DNA from: Prochlorococcus sp. AG-409-A19
GTDB lineage: Bacteria; Cyanobacteriota; Cyanobacteriia; PCC-6307; Cyanobiaceae
NCBI GenBank assembly: GCA_003216155.1
Contig: QCJH01000004.1
Coordinates: 1 to 64,000, forward strand
Direction: 5' to 3'
DNA length: 64,000 bases
Below the pieces are notes generated by a model. The model was not told the DNA's origin. It did no database searches and saw only the letters and a list, made by a program, of their open reading frames with translations. Shown here one piece after another: positions 9,482 through 18,960 of this stretch (position 1 is the first letter of the stretch; each line of letters starts with the position of its first letter). The position numbers and the translations under genes are program-made.

Positions 9482-10300
9482 TTACAAGGGTTTTTTTTGA
9501 AGTGCGACTATACAAGCTTTAATAAGCCCTTCTATATCGTGAGGGTTAGCTTCTTTATCAACTCGCCCGAAGTGCTTTATGCATTTAATTGAAGTTTGCG
9601 GACCAATTGAGATGATTTTTATGTTATTAATTTGTTTTTCCCATGTGCTGCCAAACCGTTCGCATAGTAATTTTGTTGTGTGATCGACAGTTTTTCCACT
9701 AGTGAAAGTGATGGCATCTATCTCTTTATTTAAGAAGGCTTTCGCTGTTATTTCAGGTATACTTTTAGGACATGTTGATTCATAAGAACTAATTTCAACA
9801 ACCTGAGCGCCTAACGCCCCAAATCCTTCTGCCAGGATAGTTCGACCACCACTTTGTACTCTAGGCAATAGTATTCGTAATCCTAATACTGTTTCAGGAA
9901 AATGCTTGACGAGGCTGTCAGCAACAAAGTCAGGAGGTATAAAATCAGCAGTCGCACCTATCTCTTTAAGGCATAGAGCAGTCTTGCGGCCAACAGCAGC
10001 GATTTTTAATTTGCTTGGTAGATCAGAAAGACATTTCCCAATGATTTTTAGTCTTGTTTCTACAGCTTGGACTCCATTTGCGCTGGAGAAGATTATCCAA
10101 TCAAAGTTTCCTAAATCTTTCAAGGCATTATCCACTGGCTCCCAGTTGTCAGGTGGTCCAATTACAAGGGCTGGTAAATCAAGAATTTTTGCACCTAAAT
10201 TATTTAGAAGATTTGTTGCCTCTCCTTTTTGATCTTTGGATCGTGTTACTACTATCGTCTTTTTTTGCAGTGGTTTCTCTGATGGGAGATTCATGATCAT
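9482..10300 (-). CDS. hemD: Uroporphyrinogen-III synthase
   Basis: A 272-residue protein of the HemD family, which closes and inverts ring D of hydroxymethylbilane on the way to chlorophyll, heme and bilins. Family blocks are visible: VTRSKDQKGEATNLLNNLGA at the start, DWIIFSSANGVQAVETRL, VGRKTALCLKEIGATADFIP, and DAITFTSGKTVDH near the C-terminus. Sequence divergence is normal in this family. Its start overlaps the stop of the upstream GT2-TPR gene by four bases (10297-10300), indicating coupling. Confidence 0.88.
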   Translation of the reverse strand: MIMNLPSEKPLQKKTIVVTRSKDQKGEATNLLNNLGAKILDLPALVIGPPDNWEPVDNALKDLGNFDWIIFSSANGVQAVETRLKIIGKCLSDLPSKLKIAAVGRKTALCLKEIGATADFIPPDFVADSLVKHFPETVLGLRILLPRVQSGGRTILAEGFGALGAQVVEISSYESTCPKSIPEITAKAFLNKEIDAITFTSGKTVDHTTKLLCERFGSTWEKQINNIKIISIGPQTSIKCIKHFGRVDKEANPHDIEGLIKACIVALQKKPL

Positions 10301-11499
10301 ATTTCTTCTAGATTAACCATGCCATAGAGTTGTTTGTTTAGTGACTCAGCGTCTTTTGTTCGACCTGCGGCTGAAAGAAGATTGATAGCTTTTTTAAAGC
10401 TTTTACGTGCTCTATCGATTTCACCAGATAAGAGTTGAGCCACAGCATAATTTTGGTGAGATTCAGGGTGATTGGGGTTTATTTTAATTGAGGCTTCATA
10501 TGCTTGAATTGCTGCATATAACTCTCCTTTCTTACGCATAATTAGCCCAAGATTGTACCAGCCAATCGCTACTTCAGGAGCTATTCTCGTGACATTTGAT
10601 GTTAGTAAAAATGCTTCATTTAGATCGCCTCTCTGCATTAGCAGGTTTGCAAGATTTAGTTGTGCTCCAAGGCTGAGCCGCTTGTCTATTTGCAACTGAA
10701 GAGCTGCTTGATAAGTCCTAATTGCTTGATTAGGATCTTTTTTAGATTGAGCAATTCCAAGATGCAAGAGTAGTTCGTAATGATCACTTGAATTTGTTTT
10801 TTGGATTTGTTGGTTTTTAAGACCCTCATTTAGTAGTTTAATCCCGACTTCTATTCTCCCTTCGGAAACTTCCAGACCTCCAAGTTTTGAGCAAGTGTAT
10901 GGATCACCTGGGTGTTCCTTTAACCAGGCTTCCATTGCTATTCGAAGGCGATTAGGCTTGTTGTTTTCTTTGATTAGATTTGGCCTATAACCGTAGTGAA
11001 TTAATGCTGGTTTTGAGCAATTAATAATATGCCATTGGGGCTCTATTTCTAAAATTTCTTTGATGCTATCATCTACCATTGAGTGATATGGACGAGTCCA
11101 TTTAATTCGGGGATGTTTGCGAAAAAGGCGACTCATATTTGAGTATGGGGACATTGCTGCTTCTACTTCGTATCGTAGAAGATTTATCAAAAGAATATTT
11201 TCCTTTGAGATTAGTTCATGTAATTCGGGTATGCATTCATAACAGAGCCGTTCATCTGCATCTAATACAAGTACCCAATCTCCTTGAACTAATTGAAGTG
11301 CTAAATTACGAGCTGGTACAAAGTCACCAGGCCAAGAAATGCTATGGACTTTTGCACCAGCATTCTTAGCTATTGAAATAGTTTTATCGGTGGAGCCAGT
11401 ATCAACAACTATCATTTCGTCCACTAAGTCTTTTACTGATTCCAAGCAGGCTTGCAGATTAGCCTCTTCATTTCGAACAACCATTGAGAGGCTAAGCAT
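10297..11499 (-). CDS. Family 2 glycosyltransferase with C-terminal TPR repeats
   Basis: A 400-residue two-part protein. Residues 1-200 are a GT-A glycosyltransferase domain with LSMVVRNEEANLQACLESV, VDTGSTDKT and the metal-binding VLDADERL (DxD-like). Residues about 200-400 are TPR repeats, for example AIGWYNLGLIMRKKGELYAAIQAYEASI and PNHPESHQNYAVAQLLSGEIDRA. This architecture is common in cyanobacteria for glycosyltransferases of unknown acceptor. It lies upstream of hemD with a four-base overlap and downstream of the GH3 gene. Confidence 0.82.
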   Translation of the reverse strand: MLSLSMVVRNEEANLQACLESVKDLVDEMIVVDTGSTDKTISIAKNAGAKVHSISWPGDFVPARNLALQLVQGDWVLVLDADERLCYECIPELHELISKENILLINLLRYEVEAAMSPYSNMSRLFRKHPRIKWTRPYHSMVDDSIKEILEIEPQWHIINCSKPALIHYGYRPNLIKENNKPNRLRIAMEAWLKEHPGDPYTCSKLGGLEVSEGRIEVGIKLLNEGLKNQQIQKTNSSDHYELLLHLGIAQSKKDPNQAIRTYQAALQLQIDKRLSLGAQLNLANLLMQRGDLNEAFLLTSNVTRIAPEVAIGWYNLGLIMRKKGELYAAIQAYEASIKINPNHPESHQNYAVAQLLSGEIDRARKSFKKAINLLSAAGRTKDAESLNKQLYGMVNLEEI

Positions 11500-11534
11500 T
11501 TTGAGAATAGAATTCTTGCTATTACTTATATTAT

Positions 11535-13184
11535 TTAGATGGTGAATTCTCTTGAAGCGATTCGTTGCTTTTGGTTAGATAAAGGCTTGATTGCGAGCAA
11601 ATGGTTGAGTACTTGTCGTTGAGCTTCATCCATTTGTCCTGGACTATAACTTGCTGGGATAGATGGATCTAAAGTTTGAATTAATTGACTCCATAGATAA
11701 GGACAGCCAAAGATAGCTAGCCCAGCCAGCTTCTTTCTTTTTTGTAATTGTTTAACAGCAGCAAGCCAAGGTTCGTTTTGGTTCAATTTTCCACGAAAAG
11801 GATTTCCCCTTAGAAAAATTTGTAGAAAAAAAGGGCCTTCCCCTAACTGTTTTAAGCTAAGAGGTGATTCAGCATCTTTTTGCCAAGGAGTTACCCCATC
11901 ACTGTGACATAAAATATTCTTAAACCCGGCTAATTCTGGTAATATTAAAGAAGGAGAAGATTTAGAAAGTATGGAGCATTCTATTGCGCTATCAATCCTT
12001 ACAAGGTTAATACCAGGACCTTTTAATTTGGTCTGTTTGCAATGATGAAGATCTAGAGATCTGGAGACTAGTTCTTGCGCTAGTTCTTTATCTTCAGTGT
12101 CCTCAAAACTAGTGTAACTAATGTTTTGAGTCTTTCCCTTGTGGTCTGAGCCGGAAGCCTTAATTTCTTGAAGGGCAGCATTTTTCCGGTTAACTGATGC
12201 CTCTAATCTTTCAATTGGGATGGCGCCAGAATCGATGGCTTGATAAATAGCATCAATTGCTTGCCAGGGATTTTCAGGCATCATGATTAGGTCAGCGCCT
12301 GCTGCAAATGCCATAGCAGCAGCTTGCCCAGGTTTATATTTTTGGCTGATTGCTTTCATGATTAAAGCATCAGTTACAATTAAACCTTTGAATCCAAGGC
12401 GATTACGAAGTAAGTCTTTGAGGATTATTTTTGAGAGTGTTGCGGGGTATTTTGGGTCTAAATCTTTTAAAAGTAAATGACCTGTCATTATGCTGTTTAC
12501 CCCAGCAGCAATAGCAGCCTTGAATGGAACTAATTCATACTTCTCTAGCCTTTTAAGATCATTATTTATTAATGGCATTTGATGGTGGGAGTCGATTGTT
12601 GTGTCTCCGTGACCGGGGAAGTGTTTGGCACAACTAAGGACTCCTTGTTTTCTTAGCCCATTTTGAAAGGCAGAAATAAGTTCTGAAATAGTTGAAGGAT
12701 CTTCTCCCCATGCTCTTACATTTATGACGGGATTATCTGGGTTGTTGTTGATGTCACAAACTGGAGCTAATACCCAGTTAAGACCTAGCTTGGTTGCTTG
12801 TTTCCCTATGCATTGCCCATATTTTTGAGCTAGTTTGATTGCGAGATTAGGATCTCTGATGTAAATCTGGGCTATAGACATGGGAGGCACTAACCATGTG
12901 CCCCCTTTAAAACGTTGCCCTATACCTTCTTCTACATCGGCACAAATTAGTAGTGGTTTTGTTGCCCAATTTTGTAGTGTTTTGCATCGATGCTTAATCT
13001 CAGTATTTGTACCTCCCACAAGGATTACCCCTCCTATCCCTCTATTTAGAAGTTTCTCAAGCTCATCGTTGCAGAGCTCCCATAGAGGGTAATTTCTTTG
13101 ATTATCTTCGCTATGTCCGCTAGCACGGACAATGATTAATTCAGCTATCTGTTGAAGTAGTTGAACTTTACTTTTATTACTCAT
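11535..13184 (-). CDS. nagZ: GH3 beta-N-acetylhexosaminidase (NagZ-like)
   Basis: A 549-residue glycoside hydrolase family 3 protein. The catalytic (beta/alpha)8 domain covers about residues 1-350 and includes the NagZ signature [20 protein letters not shown], with the His-Asp acid/base pair. The presumed nucleophile Asp is in [14 protein letters not shown]. coli NagZ is about 341 residues, so roughly 200 C-terminal residues are an extra domain, as in Gram-positive NagZ. NagZ removes GlcNAc from anhydromuropeptides, which fits with anmK at 38.7 kb. Its start overlaps the rbfA stop by four bases. Substrate is inferred. Confidence 0.82.
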   Translation of the reverse strand: MSNKSKVQLLQQIAELIIVRASGHSEDNQRNYPLWELCNDELEKLLNRGIGGVILVGGTNTEIKHRCKTLQNWATKPLLICADVEEGIGQRFKGGTWLVPPMSIAQIYIRDPNLAIKLAQKYGQCIGKQATKLGLNWVLAPVCDINNNPDNPVINVRAWGEDPSTISELISAFQNGLRKQGVLSCAKHFPGHGDTTIDSHHQMPLINNDLKRLEKYELVPFKAAIAAGVNSIMTGHLLLKDLDPKYPATLSKIILKDLLRNRLGFKGLIVTDALIMKAISQKYKPGQAAAMAFAAGADLIMMPENPWQAIDAIYQAIDSGAIPIERLEASVNRKNAALQEIKASGSDHKGKTQNISYTSFEDTEDKELAQELVSRSLDLHHCKQTKLKGPGINLVRIDSAIECSILSKSSPSLILPELAGFKNILCHSDGVTPWQKDAESPLSLKQLGEGPFFLQIFLRGNPFRGKLNQNEPWLAAVKQLQKRKKLAGLAIFGCPYLWSQLIQTLDPSIPASYSPGQMDEAQRQVLNHLLAIKPLSNQKQRIASREFTI

Positions 13185-13579
13185 TCAACCTCATTATTAA
13201 ATGGATGTATTTTTTCTCTTTCTTCTCTTTCATGCTCAAGTTTTTCCAGCAGGTTCAGAATAGAGGTCCCTTTCTCTAGGCCTTTATCGATTTGGAAAAC
13301 GACTTCAGGAGCACGCCTCATCTGAAGCCTTCTTCCTAGCTCTCCTCTGATAAATCCACTTGCTGCTTGAAGCCCAGCAAAAACTTCATCGTGCTGAATG
13401 CCTTGACCGAAAATGCTTACAAAGATCTTGCAGTGTTGTAAGTCACCTGAAACTTCTACATCAGTAATGGAGATCATTCCTTGATGCACTCTCTCATCTC
13501 GGATGCTATTCATTAGCAATTCACTTGCTTCGCGACGGATAAGAGCCGCTACGCGTTCAACTCGACGTCCTTGAGCCAT
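13181..13579 (-). CDS. rbfA: Ribosome-binding factor A
   Basis: A 132-residue KH-like 30S maturation factor. Family motifs are [19 protein letters not shown] at the N-terminus, [24 protein letters not shown] (in two blocks) and [20 protein letters not shown] near the end. It binds the 30S subunit during 16S rRNA processing. Only two bases separate it from the DUF751 gene, and it overlaps the GH3 gene by four bases, so this is a tight minus-strand operon. Confidence 0.95.
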   Translation of the reverse strand: MAQGRRVERVAALIRREASELLMNSIRDERVHQGMISITDVEVSGDLQHCKIFVSIFGQGIQHDEVFAGLQAASGFIRGELGRRLQMRRAPEVVFQIDKGLEKGTSILNLLEKLEHEREEREKIHPFNNEVE

Positions 13580-13581
13580 TG

Positions 13582-13788
13582 CTATGTCAGAGGAATGGGA
13601 AAAACCATGGCACGGACTACAAGAAAAAGTGTGATTAGTCCACTAATTAAAGCTCCTATGAGCGAAACCGCTGTTAATGGATTCCGGCTCCTTTTAATTA
13701 GTGGATTTAGAACAGCAGAAAATATTCCAAGAATAATTGTGATCAGGTATTTGGGGTACCTAGAGACATTTGCGAAAAATTCACCCAT
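13582..13788 (-). CDS. DUF751 small membrane protein
   Basis: A 68-residue protein with the DUF751 opening [20 protein letters not shown], a hydrophobic segment, a [10 protein letters not shown] linker and a second hydrophobic segment. Two transmembrane helices are likely. The frame is open further to a TTG at 13848, but the family start is at the ATG at 13788. Homologues occur in cyanobacteria and plastids (Ycf33-like family); their role is unknown. It is followed two bases later by rbfA. Confidence 0.82.
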   Translation of the reverse strand: MGEFFANVSRYPKYLITIILGIFSAVLNPLIKRSRNPLTAVSLIGALISGLITLFLVVRAMVFPIPLT

Positions 13789-13847
13789 TTCGCTAGCAAG
13801 GTGTTGAATGTGATGGCTACTCTGCCTGTCTTTTGGCGGATCAGACA

Positions 13848-14576
13848 ATGTTGAAACTTCACCAATTTCGTCATTCGCCTTTTTGTCATAAGGTCAGGAT
13901 GACTTTGAAAGTCAAGGAGCTTCCTTGCGAGGAGATAGATGTCATACCTGGTTTGGGACAGTTCGCCTTGTTTAAGTTATCTGGTCAGAGGCAGGCCCCA
14001 GTACTTGTTGATGGACAAAAAGTGTTTTCAGATTCGTCTGTAATTGTTAGATATCTAGAGACTCTTCAGCCAGAACCAGCATTAATACCTGGAGATTTAC
14101 AGCAAGCAACTCAGATACATCTTATAGAGGACTGGGCTGATAAAACTTTGGCTAGTTCGGTACGTTCAGCACTTTTGGAGGCAGCTGCCATTGATTCTGA
14201 GCTAAGAAATGCTTTGTTGCCAGAAGACCTTCCTTCGCCTATGCGTCAATTGATGGGAGAGCTTCCATGTGGATTTTTGAGTGGTGTCTCTGAATTATTC
14301 ACATCAGGAGAACGTTCTGAGCTATTGGCAAGCCTTTTGCAATTGTCTCGCCTAGTAGAAGTAAGCGGATGGTTAGTTGGTCAATCAATGACTATCGCAG
14401 ATTTGGCAGTTGCTGCTCAATTGTCTCTTCTTGTGTTTCCTAAATCTTCGGGTCCTTGTTTGGCGGGTAAAGGTTGCCCTGGTTTTATGGATCATCCTGG
14501 GTTACAAAAACTTTTTGTCTGGCGAGATGAGCTTGAGTATGAGCTGTTCAAGTTTGATATTGAGAATAAGTATTAG
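13848..14576 (+). CDS. Glutathione S-transferase family protein
   Basis: A 242-residue protein. The N-terminal thioredoxin-like GST domain has LHQFRHSPFCHKVRMTLKVK, with an SPFCHK motif at about residues 9-14, and the cis-Pro region QAPVLVDG followed by FSDSSVIVRYLE, which holds the glutathione gamma-glutamyl site. An all-helical C-terminal domain has LVGQSMTIADLAVAAQLSLL. The ATG at 13848 matches the family start better than the upstream 13833 start. It is divergent from the DUF751/rbfA operon; substrate unknown. Confidence 0.87.
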   Translation: MLKLHQFRHSPFCHKVRMTLKVKELPCEEIDVIPGLGQFALFKLSGQRQAPVLVDGQKVFSDSSVIVRYLETLQPEPALIPGDLQQATQIHLIEDWADKTLASSVRSALLEAAAIDSELRNALLPEDLPSPMRQLMGELPCGFLSGVSELFTSGERSELLASLLQLSRLVEVSGWLVGQSMTIADLAVAAQLSLLVFPKSSGPCLAGKGCPGFMDHPGLQKLFVWRDELEYELFKFDIENKY

Positions 14577-14712
14577 CTCATGCAACTCAAAAGCTTCAAA
14601 AAGAATGCATAAGAGTTGATGTGTTTTACACTAAATTGCAAATTTCTATGCTTCTGTTGTATTGATTTTTTCTTGATCAACAGCTACTCAATTAGTTTGA
14701 GATTGCCAACTA

Positions 14713-14976
14713 ATGTCTGACCCTTTAATTCGTGAAATTGATAACTATGTTGTGCTAGAACCTGGACTATCAGAGCGCTTGTTAAGTGTAGAAGATACGT
14801 TGGTATGGCTGGAGTCTTGGTTAGAGAGCATGGATAATTTGCCTTTAGATCTAAAAGATCAACCTTCAATACATTTTGCCGCACAACGCTTATTGGATAC
14901 AGCTTGTGACCTTGAGATTAAACCTGGATTTAGTTTGCAGTGGTTCGCGGTGCGTCTGGAATCGCCGTTTCAGTAA
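14713..14976 (+). CDS. CRR7-like protein (NDH-1 assembly factor family)
   Basis: An 87-residue acidic protein with the pattern I recall for the chlororespiratory reduction 7 family: NYVVLEPGLSERLLS, LESWL, NLPLDLKDQP, AQRLLDTACDLEI and the C-terminal LQWFAVRLESP. In plants CRR7 is needed to assemble the plastid NDH-1 complex. In cyanobacteria it is conserved, but its role is inferred. It contains no transmembrane segment. Its last 47 bases overlap the 3' end of aroK on the opposite strand. Confidence 0.75.
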   Translation: MSDPLIREIDNYVVLEPGLSERLLSVEDTLVWLESWLESMDNLPLDLKDQPSIHFAAQRLLDTACDLEIKPGFSLQWFAVRLESPFQ

Positions 14977-15526
14977 GCATTGAGTCTAATTCCTTAAGGA
15001 TTTTGTGAATAACTTCTTTGCAAGATTGATTTTCAATGACCACTCTGAGATCAGCTTCGCTGTAAAGCGCGCGTCTCTTTTTTACTAGCAGATTTAGTGT
15101 GCCTATAGGGTCTGAACTTTTGAAAAGAGGTCTTTCTCCATCGTCTGCTTGCAATCTGTTGAAAAGTGTTTGAACATCTGGATCCAGCCAAATAACAACA
15201 CCTTGATGTAATATTCCCCAATTCTCATTTTTTGTTACTATACCACCACCAGTAGCTACAATTAGGGAATGATATTGTCCAATATTCTGTAAGACTTGTG
15301 CTTCTATTTCCCTAAACCTATTTTCTCCTTCTTCTTCAAAAATCTGCTTAATGCTTTTACCTGTTAATTCTTCTATTACAGTATCTGAATCAATAAATTT
15401 GTAATCTAGCTTCTGAGCCAGGGGTTTTCCTGTAGTACTTTTACCACTTCCCATCATTCCTACTAAATATAAGTTGCGCCCACCAAGTTTTTTTTTAAGA
15501 GGGTGTGTGCTTTTTGAAGAAGTCAT
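14930..15526 (-). CDS. aroK: Shikimate kinase
   Basis: A 198-residue P-loop kinase that phosphorylates shikimate at the 3-hydroxyl in aromatic amino acid synthesis. The Walker A loop GMMGSGKS is at about residues 23-30. The shikimate-binding FIDSDTVIEELTGKSI segment, the FREIEAQVL segment and the VATGGGIVT glycine-rich loop are all present, and the lid region carries DGERPLF. A short basic leader precedes the kinase fold. The C-terminal codons overlap the convergent CRR7-like gene. Confidence 0.94.
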   Translation of the reverse strand: MTSSKSTHPLKKKLGGRNLYLVGMMGSGKSTTGKPLAQKLDYKFIDSDTVIEELTGKSIKQIFEEEGENRFREIEAQVLQNIGQYHSLIVATGGGIVTKNENWGILHQGVVIWLDPDVQTLFNRLQADDGERPLFKSSDPIGTLNLLVKKRRALYSEADLRVVIENQSCKEVIHKILKELDSMLTETAIPDAPRTTAN

Positions 15527-15579
15527 GGGCTTTGTTTCGTTTGAGGGCTACTTAGAATGACTTTTGGGGTGAGCATGAC

Positions 15580-16500
15580 ATGACTAACACCTTTTCAGAG
15601 ATCTGCCATGGTCAAGGGCGTGGATGCGTAATTACTAGGCGTGCATGCTTTAGCTCTAGCCATCGTTATTGGCTGCCAGAACTTTCTAAAGATGAGAATT
15701 TATCGCGTTTTGGTGCATGTTCGATAGCCCCCGGCCATGGTCATAACTATGAGCTATTTGTCTCTATGGCAGGTTTGTTGGATGAAGATGGCATGGTGCT
15801 TAACCTTTCAGATGTCAAACGAGCAATTCGCTCTGAGGTAATTGAGCAATTGGATTTCCGATGTCTTAATGAAGTCTGGCCTGAGTTTGATTTGTCTAAT
15901 CTGGTTGCATGCTTACCTACCACGGAGGCGCTAGTTCGAATAATTTGGAAACGTCTTGCCCCGCATTTGCCTCTTTTATCACTGCGCCTTTTTGAACAAC
16001 CTGGTCTTTGGGCCGATTACTTAGGAGAGCATATGGATGCTTATTTGACCATTCGTACACACTTCTCTGCAGCACATCGCTTAGCCAGAGAGGAATTGAG
16101 CCCTACCGAAAATGAGAGGATTTATGGAAAATGTGCACGTCCGAATGGGCATGGACATAATTATTTGGTAGATGTAACTGTGCGTGGATCAATCGATGCC
16201 CGCACAGGGATGATATGCGATCTTTCAATACTTCAAAAATTAGTTAATGAATTGGTTATTGAACCTTTTGACCACACATTTTTGAATAAAGATATACCTC
16301 ACTTTTCTACTTGTGTTCCGACGGCTGAAAACATTGCTTTGCATATTGCTGATTTACTTAAAACCCCTATTCAAGCTATTGGGGCTAATTTACATAAAGT
16401 GCGTTTACAGGAGAGCCCAAATAATTCTGCAGAAGTTTATGTAGAGCCCCCTCGTTTAGATTCGATTCCAGAGGGCTTGCAGGCTCTCTCAACTTCTTAA
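15580..16500 (+). CDS. Tandem 6-pyruvoyl-tetrahydropterin synthase / QueD-like protein
   Basis: A 306-residue protein with two T-fold PTPS domains. Domain 1 (about 17-145) keeps the zinc histidines His28, His53 and His55 and Cys47. Its Asp-His pair reads D92-F93 (LDFRCLNE), so the histidine is lost. Domain 2 (about 155-290) is complete: His166, His191, His193, Cys185, D231-H232 (FDHTFLN) and E278 (RLQESPNN). Family members make 6-carboxy-tetrahydropterin for queuosine or tetrahydropterins for pterin glycosides; which one applies here is not decided by sequence. It is followed by a RibD-like reductase six bases downstream. Confidence 0.85.
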   Translation: MTNTFSEICHGQGRGCVITRRACFSSSHRYWLPELSKDENLSRFGACSIAPGHGHNYELFVSMAGLLDEDGMVLNLSDVKRAIRSEVIEQLDFRCLNEVWPEFDLSNLVACLPTTEALVRIIWKRLAPHLPLLSLRLFEQPGLWADYLGEHMDAYLTIRTHFSAAHRLAREELSPTENERIYGKCARPNGHGHNYLVDVTVRGSIDARTGMICDLSILQKLVNELVIEPFDHTFLNKDIPHFSTCVPTAENIALHIADLLKTPIQAIGANLHKVRLQESPNNSAEVYVEPPRLDSIPEGLQALSTS

Positions 16501-16506
16501 AAACTT

Positions 16507-17196
16507 GTGCGACCTTGGGTTCGATTGGTTTTGGCCATCAGTTTGGATGGCCGATTGGCATTCCCTTCTAGAGGTGCTGCTCATCTTGGAGGGGGAGGCG
16601 ATCGAAGAGTTTTAGAGGAGGCTTTGGGATGGTCAGATGGCACTCTCATGGGTGGCGGAACATTGAGTGCTCATCGCAGTACTTGTCTTATTCATGCTCA
16701 GAATCTGATAGATGATCGGCTTATGGAGGGCCGAAGTGAGCAACCAATTTCCCTAGTAGTAAGTCGCGGGAAACAATTGTCTGCAGATTGGCCCTTCTTT
16801 AGGCAACCTATTCGTAGATGGTTACTTGTTCCTAGAGAATGTTCTTCTGATGCTTCTTTAAATATCAATACACCTGTTGGGTTTGAACGTCAGTTTCCTA
16901 TTGAAGATGATTGGAATGAGACCCTTGAAGTCCTCAGTCATGCTGGATTGAGTCGATTAGTTCTCCTGGGCGGCGCAAAATTGGTGGGCTCATTTTTAAA
17001 GGCTGATAGTGTTGATGAATTGCAACTCACACTTGCTCCAAGAATCTTGGGTGGAGAGTATTCATGGGTGCCTACAGCAATTAATGATTTGCCTTTGTCA
17101 TTACAAGATTCTGGGGCTTGGAGACTTCAGGCTGTTGAGCCTCTGGATGATAATGAATTGATGGTGCGTTATTTTCGTATTCGACTTTTGGATTAA
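16507..17196 (+). CDS. RibD C-terminal-like (dihydrofolate reductase fold) reductase
   Basis: A 229-residue protein resembling the reductase half of RibD, without the deaminase half. It has VRLVLAISLDGRLAF at the N-terminus, the GGGGDRRVLEEALGWSDGTLMGGGTL region (two blocks), and the NADPH loop LVLLGGAKLVGSFLKADSVDEL followed by LTLAPRILGG. GTG at 16507 is the start. It probably reduces a pyrimidine or pterin-like substrate. Its position six bases after the tandem PTPS gene makes a pterin-related role possible, but that is inference. Confidence 0.82.
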   Translation: MRPWVRLVLAISLDGRLAFPSRGAAHLGGGGDRRVLEEALGWSDGTLMGGGTLSAHRSTCLIHAQNLIDDRLMEGRSEQPISLVVSRGKQLSADWPFFRQPIRRWLLVPRECSSDASLNINTPVGFERQFPIEDDWNETLEVLSHAGLSRLVLLGGAKLVGSFLKADSVDELQLTLAPRILGGEYSWVPTAINDLPLSLQDSGAWRLQAVEPLDDNELMVRYFRIRLLD

Positions 17197-17324
17197 ATGA
17201 GCAATGGTTTTGACTTTTCCGCTGATTGCCAAATTTATTTGGTCTGGGATCTTTGATTTGGGAGATCTAAAAATTTCACAGAGCAGATAATGCTTATAAA
17301 GCTTGCCTTTTAGAATGCCCTTAA

Positions 17325-18506
17325 ATGTCCACTTTACTTACTCGCTGGCATCGCTCAATTGAAGAATTATCTGAAGAACAATGGAAAAATGTTGTTGGGG
17401 AAGATGCCATTCCTTTTTATCAATGGAGATGGCTCCTAGACCTTGAAAAGTCTGGTAGCCTTTCTGCTAAGCAGGGATTCGTCCCTCTCTACTTATCTGT
17501 TTGGCGTGGGGATTTGCCTATAGCATTTGCTCCTCTTTACCTTAAATTTCATAGTTTTGGAGAATTTATATTTGACCATGGTTTTGCGAACTTGGCAAAT
17601 GATTTAGGCCTTGCTTATTATCCAAAGTTGATAGGCATGAGTCCTTTTAGTCCTGTAGAGGGGTATCGTTTTTTTGTTTTAGAAGGAGAGGACATTCAAG
17701 GATTGACTTCCTTTATGATTAATTCCATTGATGAGCTTGCGCATAAAAATAATATTTTGAGTTGCAACTTTCTGTATGTCGATCAAGAATGGCTCGCTCA
17801 TGCTGAAACAGCTGGGTGCGTTCAATGGATTAATGAACATAGTCTTTGGTCATCTAATAGGCATAAAAATTTTGCGGAATATCTGGCTGAATTTAATTCC
17901 AATCAAAGACGCAATATAAAGAGGGAGCGTAAAGCTGTAAGTGATGCAGGTATCAGTGTTTCTGTCTTTACAGCGTCAGAAATTGATCTGACTCTTATGA
18001 AAAGTATGCATGGTTTTTATCAGAATCATTGTGCTCGTTGGGGGATCTGGGGTAGTAAGTATTTGTCCGAGGCATTTTTTGAGGCACTGTCTCAACCAAA
18101 GCAAAGAGATCAAGTCGTTTTGTTTGCTGCTTTTAAGAAAGGATCTTGCGAGCCATTGGCTATGTCTTTTTGTATTACTGATGGGCATACTTTATGGGGT
18201 CGTTTTTGGGGCAGCAATGAAGAGATTGCTTGCTTGCATTTCGAACTTTGTTATTACTCGCCTATCTCTTGGGCTTTAGAGCATGGGATTAAGAGTTTTG
18301 ATCCTGGGGCTGGAGGGATGCATAAGCGACGCCGAGGTTTTCTTGCGAAACCCAATTTCAGTTTGCATCGTTGGTACGACACTCGTATGGATGCTGTGAT
18401 TAGAGGATGGTTGCCTAAAGCGAATGCGTTGATGCTTGAAGGAATTCAGGCAGCTAATGCTGATGTTCCTTTTCGCCATGAAATACCCCCTTTGCAGGTC
18501 TCTTGA
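17325..18506 (+). CDS. GNAT-like / COG3146 (DUF482) protein
   Basis: A 393-residue soluble protein of the family annotated as peptidoglycan biosynthesis/recognition or DUF482. Blocks include FYQWRWLLDLEKSGSLS near the start, FNSNQRRNIKRERKAVSDAG, MHGFYQNHCARWGIWGSKYL, SFDPGAGGMHKRRRGF and the C-terminal HRWYDTRM. The fold is thought to be a double GNAT acyltransferase like FemX, but the substrate is not known. The stop overlaps a TTG of the next ORF. Confidence 0.75.
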   Translation: MSTLLTRWHRSIEELSEEQWKNVVGEDAIPFYQWRWLLDLEKSGSLSAKQGFVPLYLSVWRGDLPIAFAPLYLKFHSFGEFIFDHGFANLANDLGLAYYPKLIGMSPFSPVEGYRFFVLEGEDIQGLTSFMINSIDELAHKNNILSCNFLYVDQEWLAHAETAGCVQWINEHSLWSSNRHKNFAEYLAEFNSNQRRNIKRERKAVSDAGISVSVFTASEIDLTLMKSMHGFYQNHCARWGIWGSKYLSEAFFEALSQPKQRDQVVLFAAFKKGSCEPLAMSFCITDGHTLWGRFWGSNEEIACLHFELCYYSPISWALEHGIKSFDPGAGGMHKRRRGFLAKPNFSLHRWYDTRMDAVIRGWLPKANALMLEGIQAANADVPFRHEIPPLQVS

Positions 18507-18511
18507 AAGAA

Positions 18512-18916
18512 ATGATTCCAGAAAAAACTCCCTCCGAAAGTGCTAAGGCAAGTCATGATCTAGATAATGAACTCTCACAAAGATTTATCTCGCTTGATCC
18601 AAGTGGATACTTCTTGATTCACATAGATCTTGCGAAACGGGAACTCATAGTGGAGCATTTCACTAATGCAATTGATGAGCTAGGTAGAGCAACAGATCCT
18701 GAAACTGGAGAAATACTTGGCTGTGATGAAGTGATTAGCTCTAGGACCCCTAAACAGGTTTTTAGGGGTAGAACTGCCAAGCAGCTTGGGATACAGCTCA
18801 CAGAGGGTGATAGACCCTTCCCGATCAGCTGTTTGGACCATGCGCTTTATATGGGAAGAGAGCTTCAGAAAGCAGAGTTAGCACTTACAAATGGAACTGA
18901 ATATATTCAGGATTGA
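18512..18916 (+). CDS. DUF4346 protein
   Basis: A protein of 134 residues from the ATG at 18512 (137 from a TTG at 18503 that overlaps the previous stop). It matches the DUF4346 pattern: DPSGYFLIHIDLAKRELIVEH, the DPETGEILGC segment, GRTAKQLGIQLTE, LDHALYMGRELQKAELAL and the terminal YIQD. The family is found in cyanobacteria and, fused to other domains, in pterin-related archaeal proteins; function unknown. It appears cotranscribed with the upstream DUF482 gene. Confidence 0.78.
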   Translation: MIPEKTPSESAKASHDLDNELSQRFISLDPSGYFLIHIDLAKRELIVEHFTNAIDELGRATDPETGEILGCDEVISSRTPKQVFRGRTAKQLGIQLTEGDRPFPISCLDHALYMGRELQKAELALTNGTEYIQD

Positions 18917-18960
18917 GACAAAACTTGCTTTTTGGCATTTTTGGGCAGGCTTTTGCTCTA

